Source of the DNA: Zhongshania aquimaris
GTDB lineage: Bacteria > Pseudomonadota > Gammaproteobacteria > Pseudomonadales > Spongiibacteraceae
Assembly (NCBI RefSeq): GCF_019312595.1
Contig: NZ_JAHWDQ010000005.1
Coordinates: 62,001-126,000, forward strand
Length of the DNA stretch: 64,000 nucleotides
Reading direction: 5' to 3'
The notes under the pieces are model-generated. The model worked only from the letters and a program-made list of their open reading frames with translations, was not told the DNA's origin and searched no databases. Position numbers and translations under genes: made by a program. Positions within the stretch are counted from its first letter, which is position 1; every line of letters starts with the position of its first letter. Positions 37,297-45,921 of this stretch are shown here, piece by piece.

Positions 37297-38190
37297 TTAA
37301 TTCAGTAAATCGATCAAGGCGGACTTTAATTTATTAAACTCAAAGCTAAACCCTCTATTCAATAACGTCTGCGGCACTACTTTCTGGCTATCTAATAACA
37401 AGCTAGATGACTCACCGAGCAAAGCGTGTAAGACAAACCGTGGCATAGGAAAAATCGCTATACGGCGCAGGGATTTCGCAAGTGTCTGAGTAAATTCCTT
37501 GTTTTTCTCCGCGTTTGGAGCCACCAAATTAACCGGGCCGGAAATGCCTTTGTCCTTTAACAGGAAGTGCATCGCAGCAATATGATCACGGTAGTGAATC
37601 CACGCCATGTATTGCTGGCCGCTGCCTATAGGGCCGCCAAGACAAAGTTTAAATGGCAATAGCATTTTTGCTAATGCGCCACCCTGCTTAGCTAAAACAA
37701 TACCCGTTCTCAATAACACTACCCGTGTGTACGGTTCGGCTTGCCGCGCAATACTTTCCCAGCGTATACATAGGCGTGTTGGGAAATCCCGTTCGGATAC
37801 CGATGATTTTTCCGTCAAGGACTCATCTCCGCGATTGCCATACACGCCAATTGCCGAGCCACTTAAAAACACCGACGGTGGCGTCGCGCTTTTGGCAAAC
37901 AAATCTACCAATTGTTGAGTTATCTCCCAGCGACTCTGACAGATAATATTCTTTTGCTCCTCACTCCATCGCTTATCAACAATGGGTTCCCCCGCTAGGT
38001 TTATTACCGCATCAAATTCATTGAGATGTGGAAGCGCTGATAGGGATTCAATGCAGGTAACCGAGGAGGGCAATGTCGATTTTGCTCCTGCAGTCGACCT
38101 AGTGAGCACGGTGAATTGGCAATCCGTAGCGCTTTCAATAAACGCCGATCCAATTAAGCCAGTGCCACCGGTTATTAATATATTCATCAC
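37297..38190 (-). CDS. TIGR01777-family NAD-dependent epimerase-like protein
   Basis: 297-residue extended SDR: NILITGGTGLIGSAF at the N-terminus (nucleotide-binding GGTGLIG), INLAGEPIVDKRW and YGNRGDESLTE blocks, and the C-terminal DUF1731-like segment RFVLHALLGESSSLLLDSQKVVPQTLLNRGF. This is the TIGR01777 (YfcH/SDR39U1) group, whose physiological substrate is unknown. The start at 38190 (or the next codon) gives the canonical MNILITGGTG. A small ORF lies upstream and the Cys-rich ORF downstream, both on the same strand. Confidence 0.88.
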   Translation of the reverse strand: MMNILITGGTGLIGSAFIESATDCQFTVLTRSTAGAKSTLPSSVTCIESLSALPHLNEFDAVINLAGEPIVDKRWSEEQKNIICQSRWEITQQLVDLFAKSATPPSVFLSGSAIGVYGNRGDESLTEKSSVSERDFPTRLCIRWESIARQAEPYTRVVLLRTGIVLAKQGGALAKMLLPFKLCLGGPIGSGQQYMAWIHYRDHIAAMHFLLKDKGISGPVNLVAPNAEKNKEFTQTLAKSLRRIAIFPMPRFVLHALLGESSSLLLDSQKVVPQTLLNRGFSFEFNKLKSALIDLLN

Positions 38191-38199
38191 ATCCCTCAG

Positions 38200-38397
38200 T
38201 TAATAGACAAATGACGTCGGCTGCTTGAGTAAGTTCTCAATGCAGCTCTCTAAATTGGCGTCCACGCGGCTATCGCTGCTTAAGTTGGCGACAGTCGCGA
38301 CAGTGCCACTGACACCAAAACGCGTGTGTTCGACCGACGTCTCGTCGATAAAATTGTGCTCTCTGTACATCCAAACATCGTCCTCATAAATAAGCAT
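38200..38397 (-). CDS. Hypothetical short ORF upstream of the epimerase
   Basis: 65 codons ending 9 bases before the TIGR01777 start, same strand. The product is acidic and has no signal peptide, membrane segment or motif that I recognise. No good ribosome site is seen before the ATG at 38397. It may be a real small gene, the end of a degraded gene, or chance. Confidence 0.25.
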   Translation of the reverse strand: MLIYEDDVWMYREHNFIDETSVEHTRFGVSGTVATVANLSSDSRVDANLESCIENLLKQPTSFVY

Positions 38398-38654
38398 ATA
38401 GGGTTAGCTGGGCGTGTTCGGGAGCTCTGCTGCCGCCGCAACGCTAAACCGTTGACTAAATAGATACGTCAAAAAGTCGGAATCAGATAATTCTAGGACT
38501 GTAAATGCCAAACGTCACAGAGGCCTGTTGCCCCGCGCAAGGTCACCGAGAATGTGAATTTTGAAGGTTGGTAATATATAGCTAGAAACGGTGCTTGATT
38601 AACGCTTGATTCGCCCCAATAATCCGCGAACTGCAGACACTGTATATAGCCATC

Positions 38655-39026
38655 ATGTTTAAGCCCCCAATAAGTACGAAACTGGATATGCGCTCGGCGC
38701 CGAAGATGCTGGTTTGGCTTTTTGCACTTGTTGGTATGCTCGCCACTGGGGTTAATTTACAAGCCGCTGTGCTGGACAGCGGCGAGCATGTTAATACTGC
38801 AGATTCGGCGCAAGTCTTTGTTTTTTCAAGTGGCAGTAGCTCCGCTCTTCTGACTGAGCGCGATGACAGTGATCATCTCTTAGATACGCCAACAGTAAAT
38901 GCTTTTGTCAGCGTCAAGTGTCATTGGCAACTCCTTGGTCTGCTAAAAACGGCCAGTCGCTGGCTTCCTACGCTGCAGGCTGCGTTTCGTCTGCGGCCGC
39001 CCTTGCGCGCACCACCGCTTAAATAA
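38655..39026 (+). CDS. Hypothetical small exported/membrane protein before secDF
   Basis: 123 codons. A hydrophobic segment (MLVWLFALVGMLATGVNLQAA, about 18-38) looks like a signal peptide with cleavage near QAA. The rest is polar, ending in an Arg/Pro-rich tail (RLRPPLRAPPL). An alternative start at 38688 would give a shorter, more usual signal peptide. It precedes the fused SecDF by 56 bp on the same strand and is likely co-transcribed. No family recognised. Confidence 0.5.
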   Translation: MFKPPISTKLDMRSAPKMLVWLFALVGMLATGVNLQAAVLDSGEHVNTADSAQVFVFSSGSSSALLTERDDSDHLLDTPTVNAFVSVKCHWQLLGLLKTASRWLPTLQAAFRLRPPLRAPPLK

Positions 39027-39082
39027 TCCACCTTATTTATCTGTAACGATATTTTTATTTCATTAATTTGAAAGGATTATTC

Positions 39083-41599
39083 ATGCGACTCTTCTCAAAA
39101 CGGGCGGTGATTTACTTGCTGCTTATACTTCTTGGTTTGTCCTGCGCGGTGCCAAACTTTTTGAATGGGCACACGCAGACAAACTTACCTGCGTGGTTTA
39201 CTCAAAACACATTGAAGCTTGGTTTAGATCTTCAGGGCGGCTCACATCTGCTGATGAGCGCAGATACTGCGCCACTTATCGATGGTGCATTGGAACGTGT
39301 ATCGGAGCAGGTATTGCTTCAGCTTCGAGAAAATAACATTGCCTATGCAAAGCCGAACACGGAAGGCGCAAGCTGGCATATTACCTTGCGCAACGCAGAC
39401 AAGCGTGAGCAGGCGGCAGCGCTGGCAGCAACGAACAATAGAACCACCGAGGGCATGAGAATGTTTAAGGTGTCTAGCACTGAAAATACCCTCAGCATCT
39501 CACTCACGGATGAATATATAAGCCAGATACAGAAAGACGCGATAGACCGCAGTCTTGAAGTGGTTCGTAGGCGGCTAAATGAAAGTGGTTTGGTTGAGCC
39601 GAGTATTAGCAGGCAAGGTGACGATGGCATATTGATTCAAATGCCGGGTGTGAGCGACCCCGCTTATATCCGCCAGTTGCTTGGCACGACGGCACAGATG
39701 TCTTTTCAGTGGGTGGCTAGACCTCAGGCCGCAACGCCCACGGTGTCGGTGCCGAGCAGCAAAGACCTGCAAAACTATACCCTAGAGAAACGCGTCGCCA
39801 TGAAGGGGGAACATATCAGCGATGCTAGCTTGGGCTTTCACCAAAACACCGGCGAACCGGTGGTCACATTCTCGCTCGACGACGTTGGCGCCAAACAGTT
39901 TGGCGAAATGACCCGTGCCAATATTGGTAGGGCTCTGGCCATCGTTCTTGATAATGATGTGATTACCGCGCCGGTAATTCAGAGCGTCATTGCCGGCGGC
40001 AGGGGTGAAATCACTGGGAGCTTTAGCTCCGTTGAGGCGAGCAATCTTGCCTTACTGCTTCGCGCCGGTGCGTTGCCTGCGCCTTTAACCGTTGTTGAGG
40101 AGCGCACTGTTGGACCGGATCTTGGTAGCGATGCTATTCAAATGGGCTTGTTTACCGGTGTGTTCGGCGCGGCCTTGGTGTTGATATTCATGACCGTAAT
40201 TTACCGCGGCTGGGGTTTAATTGCCTGCTCGAGCTTGACCATTAATATTGGCTTGATCTTTGGCCTATTAAGTTTATTCAAGGCGACCCTCACACTGCCC
40301 GGTATCGCGGGTATTATTCTCACAATTGGTATGGCCGTTGACGCTAACATCCTAATCAATGAACGAATCCGAGAGGAGTCGGCACGCGGCAAACGGGCCA
40401 TGGCAGCAATTAGCGCGGGCTTTGATAAAGCCTACGCAACGATTATCGACGCCAACGTAACCACCCTCATCGCAGTGGGTTTGCTGTTCATGTTTGGTAA
40501 TGGGCCAATACGTGGCTTTGCGGTGACGATCGCCATCGGCTTGCTGACATCCATGTTTACGTCTATCGCGGTTACTCGGGTATTGATTCAATGGCATATA
40601 CGAAACCGGCAAAGAGAGATCCTTTCCTTCTCTGGATTTGCGAGCTTGGATCGGCTTAGCAAGCGCAAGACTAACTTTATGGGTGGGCGCTTTTTGGGCT
40701 TGGCGCTGTCGGCGATACTGTCGCTGAGCTCGGTGGCGCTGTTTTTTGGGGTGGGTTTAAACTATGGGGTCGACTTTACTGGCGGCACATTGGTGAATGT
40801 GAAAACCGAGCAATTGTCTGTGCAGGCTATGCGCAGCAATTTGCTGGCCCACGATTTTGATCGCGCGGCGATCCAGGAATTTGGTGACAAGGGACAGTTT
40901 TTAGTTCGGCTGCCAGCACACGACGGTGACACGCAGCTAAACGTCAACGAGATTGATTTGTTGAAAAAATCAATTCTCAGTGAAGACCCATCTGCGACAT
41001 TTCCACGGGTGGATATGGTCGGTCCTAAAATCAGTGGTGGCTTTGCCGACGCCGCTATACTCGCTGTGCTTTTGGCCGCTGGCGGCATGCTGGCGTATCT
41101 GTGGATTCGCTATGAGTCGCACTTTGCCGCCGCCGCCATCGCCACCATTGGTTTGGATATTACCAAAACCATCGGCTTTTTCGCCTTAACGGGCTTGGAG
41201 TTCAATTTAACCGCGGTGGCGGCGCTACTCGCGCTGATAGGCTATTCGATTAACGACAAAGTCGTTGTATTTGATCGTGTGCGTGAAGGGCTTCGCGCAG
41301 ATCCAAATGCCTCTCTCCTAAACGTCCTCAATGATAGTATTTCGGCCACGCTGACACGGACGCTCTTCACCTCGGCAACCACTTTGTTGGCGATACTGCC
41401 AATGGCGGTAGCGGGTGGCGAGGCGGTGTCCAGTTTTGCTAAGCCCATGTTGTTCGGGATTATCGTCGGCACCAGCTCGTCAATTTTTATTGCATCGCCA
41501 ATCTTGTATTTTCTTGGTATTGGACGAGAACGAAAAGGTCTTAAGCAGTTGCGGCCTAGTGCCGAGGACGTTCGTCAATCCTTAGCGCATATTCCTTAG
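39083..41599 (+). CDS. secDF: Fused accessory protein translocase SecDF
   Basis: RND-type membrane protein that uses the proton gradient to help late export through SecYEG. About 838 residues with SecD and SecF in one chain. SecD marks are LGLDLQGGSHLLM, the P1 periplasmic domain, and GMAVDANILINERIREE (the functional Asp of TM4). SecF marks are GVDFTGGTLVNVK and IGYSINDKVVVFDRVRE. Gammaproteobacteria normally encode SecD and SecF separately next to yajC and tgt, which are absent here, so this is probably an additional copy. ATG 39083 has AAAGGA 6 bases upstream. The preceding small exported protein may be its partner or client (inference). Confidence 0.88.
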   Translation: MRLFSKRAVIYLLLILLGLSCAVPNFLNGHTQTNLPAWFTQNTLKLGLDLQGGSHLLMSADTAPLIDGALERVSEQVLLQLRENNIAYAKPNTEGASWHITLRNADKREQAAALAATNNRTTEGMRMFKVSSTENTLSISLTDEYISQIQKDAIDRSLEVVRRRLNESGLVEPSISRQGDDGILIQMPGVSDPAYIRQLLGTTAQMSFQWVARPQAATPTVSVPSSKDLQNYTLEKRVAMKGEHISDASLGFHQNTGEPVVTFSLDDVGAKQFGEMTRANIGRALAIVLDNDVITAPVIQSVIAGGRGEITGSFSSVEASNLALLLRAGALPAPLTVVEERTVGPDLGSDAIQMGLFTGVFGAALVLIFMTVIYRGWGLIACSSLTINIGLIFGLLSLFKATLTLPGIAGIILTIGMAVDANILINERIREESARGKRAMAAISAGFDKAYATIIDANVTTLIAVGLLFMFGNGPIRGFAVTIAIGLLTSMFTSIAVTRVLIQWHIRNRQREILSFSGFASLDRLSKRKTNFMGGRFLGLALSAILSLSSVALFFGVGLNYGVDFTGGTLVNVKTEQLSVQAMRSNLLAHDFDRAAIQEFGDKGQFLVRLPAHDGDTQLNVNEIDLLKKSILSEDPSATFPRVDMVGPKISGGFADAAILAVLLAAGGMLAYLWIRYESHFAAAAIATIGLDITKTIGFFALTGLEFNLTAVAALLALIGYSINDKVVVFDRVREGLRADPNASLLNVLNDSISATLTRTLFTSATTLLAILPMAVAGGEAVSSFAKPMLFGIIVGTSSSIFIASPILYFLGIGRERKGLKQLRPSAEDVRQSLAHIP

Positions 41600-41605
41600 T
41601 TACTA

Positions 41606-41638
41606 CGTGTGCTGCGCGGATACATTCGGTGCGGCACA
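41606..41638. terminator. Hairpin after secDF
   Basis: Arms GTGTGCTGC (41606-41614) / GCGGCACAC (41630-41638) with one G-T pair. It lies 6 bases after the secDF stop. No U-tract follows, so assignment is tentative. Confidence 0.35.
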
Positions 41639-41829
41639 CTCCTTAGTATTGAACGTTTTCAGAAGCGAATGGCGCAAATACGCTTCCAAATTTAGATGGA
41701 TTTCTACGCAAACGACATGAGATGCTGCCGACGAATTTGGCTTGCTTCCCATAAGTCGGACAACAATGGCCGGCGAACTAATTCAGCAACTCGCTATGAC
41801 TTTGCAATTATTTATAGGTAGTAAAAAAG

Positions 41830-42801
41830 ATGACACTTGCACTATTGGCCATTATTGGTGGATTTGTGCTGCTTATTTGGAGTGCAGATCGTTTTGTTGA
41901 GGGCGCCGCTGCTACGGCTAAGCATCTCGGTATGCCCAGCTTACTCATTGGTATGGTGGTTGTCGGCTTTGGCACATCAGCACCAGAGATGGTGGTGTCC
42001 GCCATGGCGTCGCTAGACGGCAATCCGGACCTCGCGCTCGGCAACGCGATCGGATCAAACATAGTGAATATCGGCCTTATTCTTGGTATTACCGCCATGC
42101 TAGCGCCGATCAGCGTCCACTCGAATATCGTCCGCAAAGAGCTGCCATTACTGACGCTTATTGGCGCTGCCGTCGGCTTTATACTGTGGGACGGGGCGCT
42201 AAGTCGCTTTGAATCATTGTTACTGCTTGGCGGATTTGCAGGGCTAGTGGGCTGGACCATTTTTATGGCCCTGCGGGCCCGAGGCGATAATTTAGAAGTC
42301 GAAACGGATCAGCTGCTAACAGCCCATGCAATGCCAATTAAAAAAGCCTTGCTTTGGTTGGTGCTAGGGTTAATTGCACTGATTATCAGCTCACGGATTC
42401 TGGTGTGGGGGGCGGTCACTGTCGCCCAGGCGCTCGGGGTAAGCGATTTAATTATTGGTCTGACGATTGTGGCTTTTGGTACGTCGCTACCAGAGCTAGC
42501 TGCGTCGATCATTGCTGTTCGTCGCGGCGAACACGATATTGCGATTGGCAATGTGGTGGGCTCAAATATGTTTAACCTATTGGCGGTTATTGGCATTGCT
42601 GGTTTGATAAATCCCGTTAGTGCATTTCCCGCCGATATCATCAGCCGCGATTGGGCGACCATGATGTTGATGACCGTTGGGCTGCTAGTCATGACCTTTA
42701 GCCTACATAAGGTGGGGCAGCTAAATCGGCTTAAGGGTGGCATCCTGCTGATGTCATTTGTGGCATACAACGCGTGGTTGTTGCTGACGGTGATGAGCTA
42801 G
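41830..42801 (+). CDS. Calcium/sodium antiporter (CaCA family, YrbG-like)
   Basis: 323 residues, about ten membrane helices in two inverted halves. The alpha repeats are GFGTSAPEMVVSAMA...GNAIGSNIVNIGLILG and AFGTSLPELAASIIA...GNVVGSNMFNLLAVIG, containing the conserved glutamates and asparagines for ion binding. The fold is that of prokaryotic Na+/Ca2+ exchangers. It stands alone with 230 bp before and 215 bp after; the actual ion pair is not shown by sequence. Confidence 0.92.
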   Translation: MTLALLAIIGGFVLLIWSADRFVEGAAATAKHLGMPSLLIGMVVVGFGTSAPEMVVSAMASLDGNPDLALGNAIGSNIVNIGLILGITAMLAPISVHSNIVRKELPLLTLIGAAVGFILWDGALSRFESLLLLGGFAGLVGWTIFMALRARGDNLEVETDQLLTAHAMPIKKALLWLVLGLIALIISSRILVWGAVTVAQALGVSDLIIGLTIVAFGTSLPELAASIIAVRRGEHDIAIGNVVGSNMFNLLAVIGIAGLINPVSAFPADIISRDWATMMLMTVGLLVMTFSLHKVGQLNRLKGGILLMSFVAYNAWLLLTVMS

Positions 42802-43016
42802 CTAGGGTGTTGACTACACATACTATCTACCGAACGAGCTAGTTAACTCATTTAAGTTTATAAAAAACGCAATATGATAAGGGGAAAGGAATGCTTGACA
42901 AAAGTAGAAGGCAGGCATCATTTTCCGATAATCGCTAATAGCGAAGCCACCACCTCATTGAGTGTCCTTGAATTTTATAAGCCATGCTGAAGTTTGTCCT
43001 TTGATAAGGGGTCAAA

Positions 43017-43214
43017 GTGAAGTTAGGCGGATTGACCGTGTTGGTTGGCGTTGTTGCGATGTTCGCCAATGCGATTTTGATCTTGTTTGGGCGTGACGCG
43101 TTTCTACCCTCCGCTGTTGCTGGAGGATCGGGTGTTATCGCGACCTTGCTTCTGGCGCTCTGCTTGAAGAGTGTTGTCCGTGAAGATACTGAGGCACCCG
43201 AAATGAGTTCGTGA
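43017..43214 (+). CDS. Small two-helix membrane protein
   Basis: 65 residues with two hydrophobic helices (about 4-24 and 32-52) and a short polar, acidic tail. GTG start at 43017 with AAGGGG about 5 bases upstream. No family recognised. Confidence 0.5.
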   Translation: MKLGGLTVLVGVVAMFANAILILFGRDAFLPSAVAGGSGVIATLLLALCLKSVVREDTEAPEMSS

Positions 43215-43468
43215 AAACAGTGGGCAATGAGTTTACACAAGGCATTGTGGCTGCGTATAAGCCTGCAACTCTTCATCGAGCCTATATTTCTTTCGCGCTT
43301 GTAGCTGTGACACAATGGCGCCCGCTTTGCATTTTGTGAGCATCGCAAGCCCGGCTAGGCTTAGTTCGCGATTGTCTCTACCTCCTTACGCAAAGCAAAG
43401 ATTATCAATGGGCCTATTTGACGCTCGCAGTAAATAGGCTTCATATATTTATAAGAATTGGAGTGGGT

Positions 43469-44485
43469 ATGATAGATGTAAGTGCTGCGCGACTAATGAA
43501 GGTTGCGGTACATAGAGTAGGCAGCAAAGCGCATGACGAAGGAATTAGCTTGGCGGATAGCGAATCTACGGTCAGTGAATCATTGGGTGAGCTATTTATA
43601 GATCACTATTTACTGCCGCTCTCAAAGCAGAAAAACGTATATGACTTCTTTCATGAATCAGATATTTCCCTAAATGCCGTAGCCAATATTTCCGGCAAAA
43701 TGTTCAGAGAAGAGGGTGAATTTATTGCCCAGACCCAGGCGCTGGCAAAGCATTTGTATGCCGTGTCTACCCATCAGAATATCTCGTCAGGTGACCTGCT
43801 TTTTTTGCTGTATTCTGGCGTTATGGTGAATGGCATTGAGTCGACCGTTCTCGCCGTGATGAAAATGGAGAACAAAGACAATTTCATAGAGATAAATGAA
43901 AACGCCGGTACGTTTGAGGTATCTGAGCGATCAGGTGTTTCACTGAATAAAATTCAAAAAGGCGCGTTAATTCTACCGGCTGCTGCAGGTGTTTTGGTCG
44001 TCGACAATCTTGGTCAGAAAACGAAATACTGGCTGGATACCTTTTTAAAGGTGACGCCACGAGCAAGCTCGAAATCCTATGCAAAAATATGCGGATCTAT
44101 TTTGAAGGGAGTCACGTCTAAAATAGAAGACTCCCAAGTGATCACCGAGCTCAACGAGGAAATTACAGAGAAGATTAACTCCTCAGACCTGATGTCGGTC
44201 GGCGAGATTAAAAGTTTATCATCTCGCTATATAGATTCAGAGGCGCTGGAAGAAGTGATGTCTGGTGTGGCCAGTAGCACCGGAATTGATATTTCAGATA
44301 ATTATGAGATCAAGGCAAAAGATGTTGCGAGACAAGCCAAGCCGATTACCAGCAGGGTTAGAGTACGTGCTGGCGTTGGAATGATAATTAGTGACGCCAA
44401 GTATTCCGTGTCGGGCATATCGATTAACGACAATAGTGACGGCTTTCAGGCAATTATTGATATAAAGTCGCGCAAAAAAGATTAA
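43469..44485 (+). CDS. NdpA-type nucleoid-associated protein
   Basis: 338 residues, resembling the 37-kDa nucleoid-associated protein family (PF04245; NdpA/YejK). Blocks include KVAVHRVGSKAHDEGI, YDFFHESDISLNAVANISGKMF, and SGDLLFLLYSG. The start is ATG 43469 with GGAG 5 bases upstream; the frame opens earlier at 43418 but without support. E. coli YejK associates with the nucleoid and topoisomerases. Solitary here; homologues also turn up in defence islands, but no defence genes adjoin it. A lipoprotein gene follows 16 bp later. Confidence 0.72.
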   Translation: MIDVSAARLMKVAVHRVGSKAHDEGISLADSESTVSESLGELFIDHYLLPLSKQKNVYDFFHESDISLNAVANISGKMFREEGEFIAQTQALAKHLYAVSTHQNISSGDLLFLLYSGVMVNGIESTVLAVMKMENKDNFIEINENAGTFEVSERSGVSLNKIQKGALILPAAAGVLVVDNLGQKTKYWLDTFLKVTPRASSKSYAKICGSILKGVTSKIEDSQVITELNEEITEKINSSDLMSVGEIKSLSSRYIDSEALEEVMSGVASSTGIDISDNYEIKAKDVARQAKPITSRVRVRAGVGMIISDAKYSVSGISINDNSDGFQAIIDIKSRKKD

Positions 44486-44501
44486 TAGAGGAAAGCTGCT
44501 A

Positions 44502-44981
44502 ATGCGTAAATTAATCCTTGTCACACTTGCTGTGTTGTTAATGACGGCATGCTCACAGCTTCCCAATAGACAGGCGAGCTATGCTGGGCCAGTCTCCTAT
44601 ATTAACGATGCGAGCAGGAAAAAATCGGCCATTCGGATTTATTTCTACGAGTTGGCAATGGTAGATGGCAGGGAAGTTTACGCTAGCTCAAACTGCCATT
44701 ACGACGGCGGTGGCAGCGAGCAAGTCGGTGTGAACGCGTGTTCCGCACGTCACGCGGTGCCCGCAGGAGAACACACCCTGCGCATTCGAGCAGTTAACTA
44801 CTTAACAGTGCCATTTTTCTCCCTGTTTAACGATCGTTATAAAGCAGAGGGCGATGTCACCGTAAACCTGGCCCGCGGCGTAGAGTATTTTGTGAGAGGA
44901 GAAATCTTTGATGACCGCGCCGCGGTTTGGATAGAAGATTCAAAAGGGAATCTCGTGTCTCGCCGAATTGAGGCGAAATAA
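44502..44981 (+). CDS. Lipoprotein of unknown function
   Basis: 159 residues. Signal peptide with lipobox LMTAC (acylated C17) then SQLPNRQ. The body is mostly beta, with AIRIYFYELAMVDGREVY, a Cys pair (SNCHYDGG / VNACSARH) able to form a disulfide, VPAGEHTLRIRAVNY and NLARGVEYFVRG, resembling DUF2846-type periplasmic folds in style. GAGG lies before the ATG. It is 16 bp after the nucleoid protein gene. Confidence 0.75.
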   Translation: MRKLILVTLAVLLMTACSQLPNRQASYAGPVSYINDASRKKSAIRIYFYELAMVDGREVYASSNCHYDGGGSEQVGVNACSARHAVPAGEHTLRIRAVNYLTVPFFSLFNDRYKAEGDVTVNLARGVEYFVRGEIFDDRAAVWIEDSKGNLVSRRIEAK

Positions 44982-45002
44982 GCCGTAATATTCAATTACG
45001 GC

Positions 45003-45270
45003 TGTAGTGGCATAGTGAATTTGGCCACCTGATTAGAGGTGATATGATCATCTCTATAACGATCAAGGTGGTCAATGAGCAATCGTACCAGATCGACTCT
45101 TAGCCCAAAATTTCGAGTGGGAGCAGCAAAGCTGGGTGTGAATCAGGGGCACTCAATTCGAGATGTTACTGAGGCGATGGCCGTGGTTAAAAAAACTTTT
45201 TACTTCAGCGTGTATGCATCGGCCAAACTACTATTCTTGCTCTCAGAAAAGAATGGCACTCGCCACTACA
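45003..45270 (+). mobile_element. Internally deleted IS3-family remnant
   Basis: A TG-ended left terminus (TGTAGTGGCATAGTG at 45003) and a matching CA-ended sequence (GCCACTACA ending 45270) bracket about 268 bp containing the start of an IS3 OrfA. The 8 outer bases match as inverted repeats; further pairing is imperfect. A second partial match to the left end (GGCCAAACTACTAT near 45223) makes the right boundary uncertain. No target duplication is evident. Confidence 0.5.
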
Positions 45271-45344
45271 AATGCTACGATAAAATACATAGTGAGCGCC
45301 AATCTCTAATTATTACTTACTTTCTTATCGGCCGCCGTATTTAA
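45075..45344 (+). pseudogene. Truncated IS3-family OrfA transposase
   Basis: The first ~38 codons (MSNRTRSTLSPKFRVGAAKLGVNQGHSIRDVTEAM) match the helix-turn-helix start of IS3/IS150-type OrfA proteins. After AVVKK the similarity ends abruptly and the frame runs through unrelated or terminal sequence. OrfB (the catalytic part) is absent, so the element cannot move by itself. Confidence 0.75.
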
Positions 45345-45435
45345 GCGGCCTTACTACTTCGTTGTCTGGCTTCCTCAGAGAGATCCAGTCTTTAGTTTAA
45401 AGGTCAGTGAGGCTTGCTAATCGTGCTGCGACCCA

Positions 45436-45921
45436 TCACACCGTCTTAGCATGCCGGCGCGCGGCAACAAGAATTCCGGTTACAAAGACAAAGCAAAGCA
45501 CAACGCCAGGATAAAAGATAAAGAAGGAAATATCATTCATCAAGTTTGTGCTAGCATCAAAGATGAGACCGCGCGCCTCAGGAAATAGGGGGTCAAAGCT
45601 AGAGGCGATGACAATCGACCAAGAGATGATGGGCGGTATGATGACGAGCCATTTTATATTTTTTACAAAACTTGAGAATACCGGCAGCAGCGCCGCAATC
45701 AGCCAGAGCATGAGTCCGTTGACGATGCCTTCCATGTGCGCCATACGCCATGCATCGTAGGTGCCTGGCATTTGATACTCAATTTTACCTGGAATGGGCC
45801 AAAGACTTATTTCGCCGGTAATAAAGAATAAAAATCCAAAGCCGAGGATAAATGCCGCAAGCAAAATCATTGTGCCGTTGATAACCAAAAAGCGTTGGTG
45901 TTTTAGCATTTCTTCATTCAT
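45436..45921 (-). CDS. SOI/hydroxylaminobenzene-mutase-like four-helix membrane protein, copy A
   Basis: 161 residues with four membrane helices (about 14-34, 62-80, 91-109, 129-151). The second helix begins AHMEGIVNGLMLW, with H62 and N68 six apart. Styrene oxide isomerase has its heme-binding His58 and catalytic Asn64 at the same spacing, and hydroxylaminobenzene mutase shares the pattern (recalled from literature). The site equivalent to Tyr103 is S107 here, unlike copy B (54176 gene). Its start overlaps the stop of the PF10118 gene (ATGA), so the two are coupled. Likely an epoxide isomerase-like enzyme or a divergent relative; substrate unknown. Confidence 0.65.
   Translation of the reverse strand: MNEEMLKHQRFLVINGTMILLAAFILGFGFLFFITGEISLWPIPGKIEYQMPGTYDAWRMAHMEGIVNGLMLWLIAALLPVFSSFVKNIKWLVIIPPIISWSIVIASSFDPLFPEARGLIFDASTNLMNDISFFIFYPGVVLCFVFVTGILVAARRHAKTV

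Noticed and set aside
43469..44485. Defence island suggested by the NdpA-type protein
   Set aside because: No nuclease, methylase, ATPase or toxin partner adjoins it.
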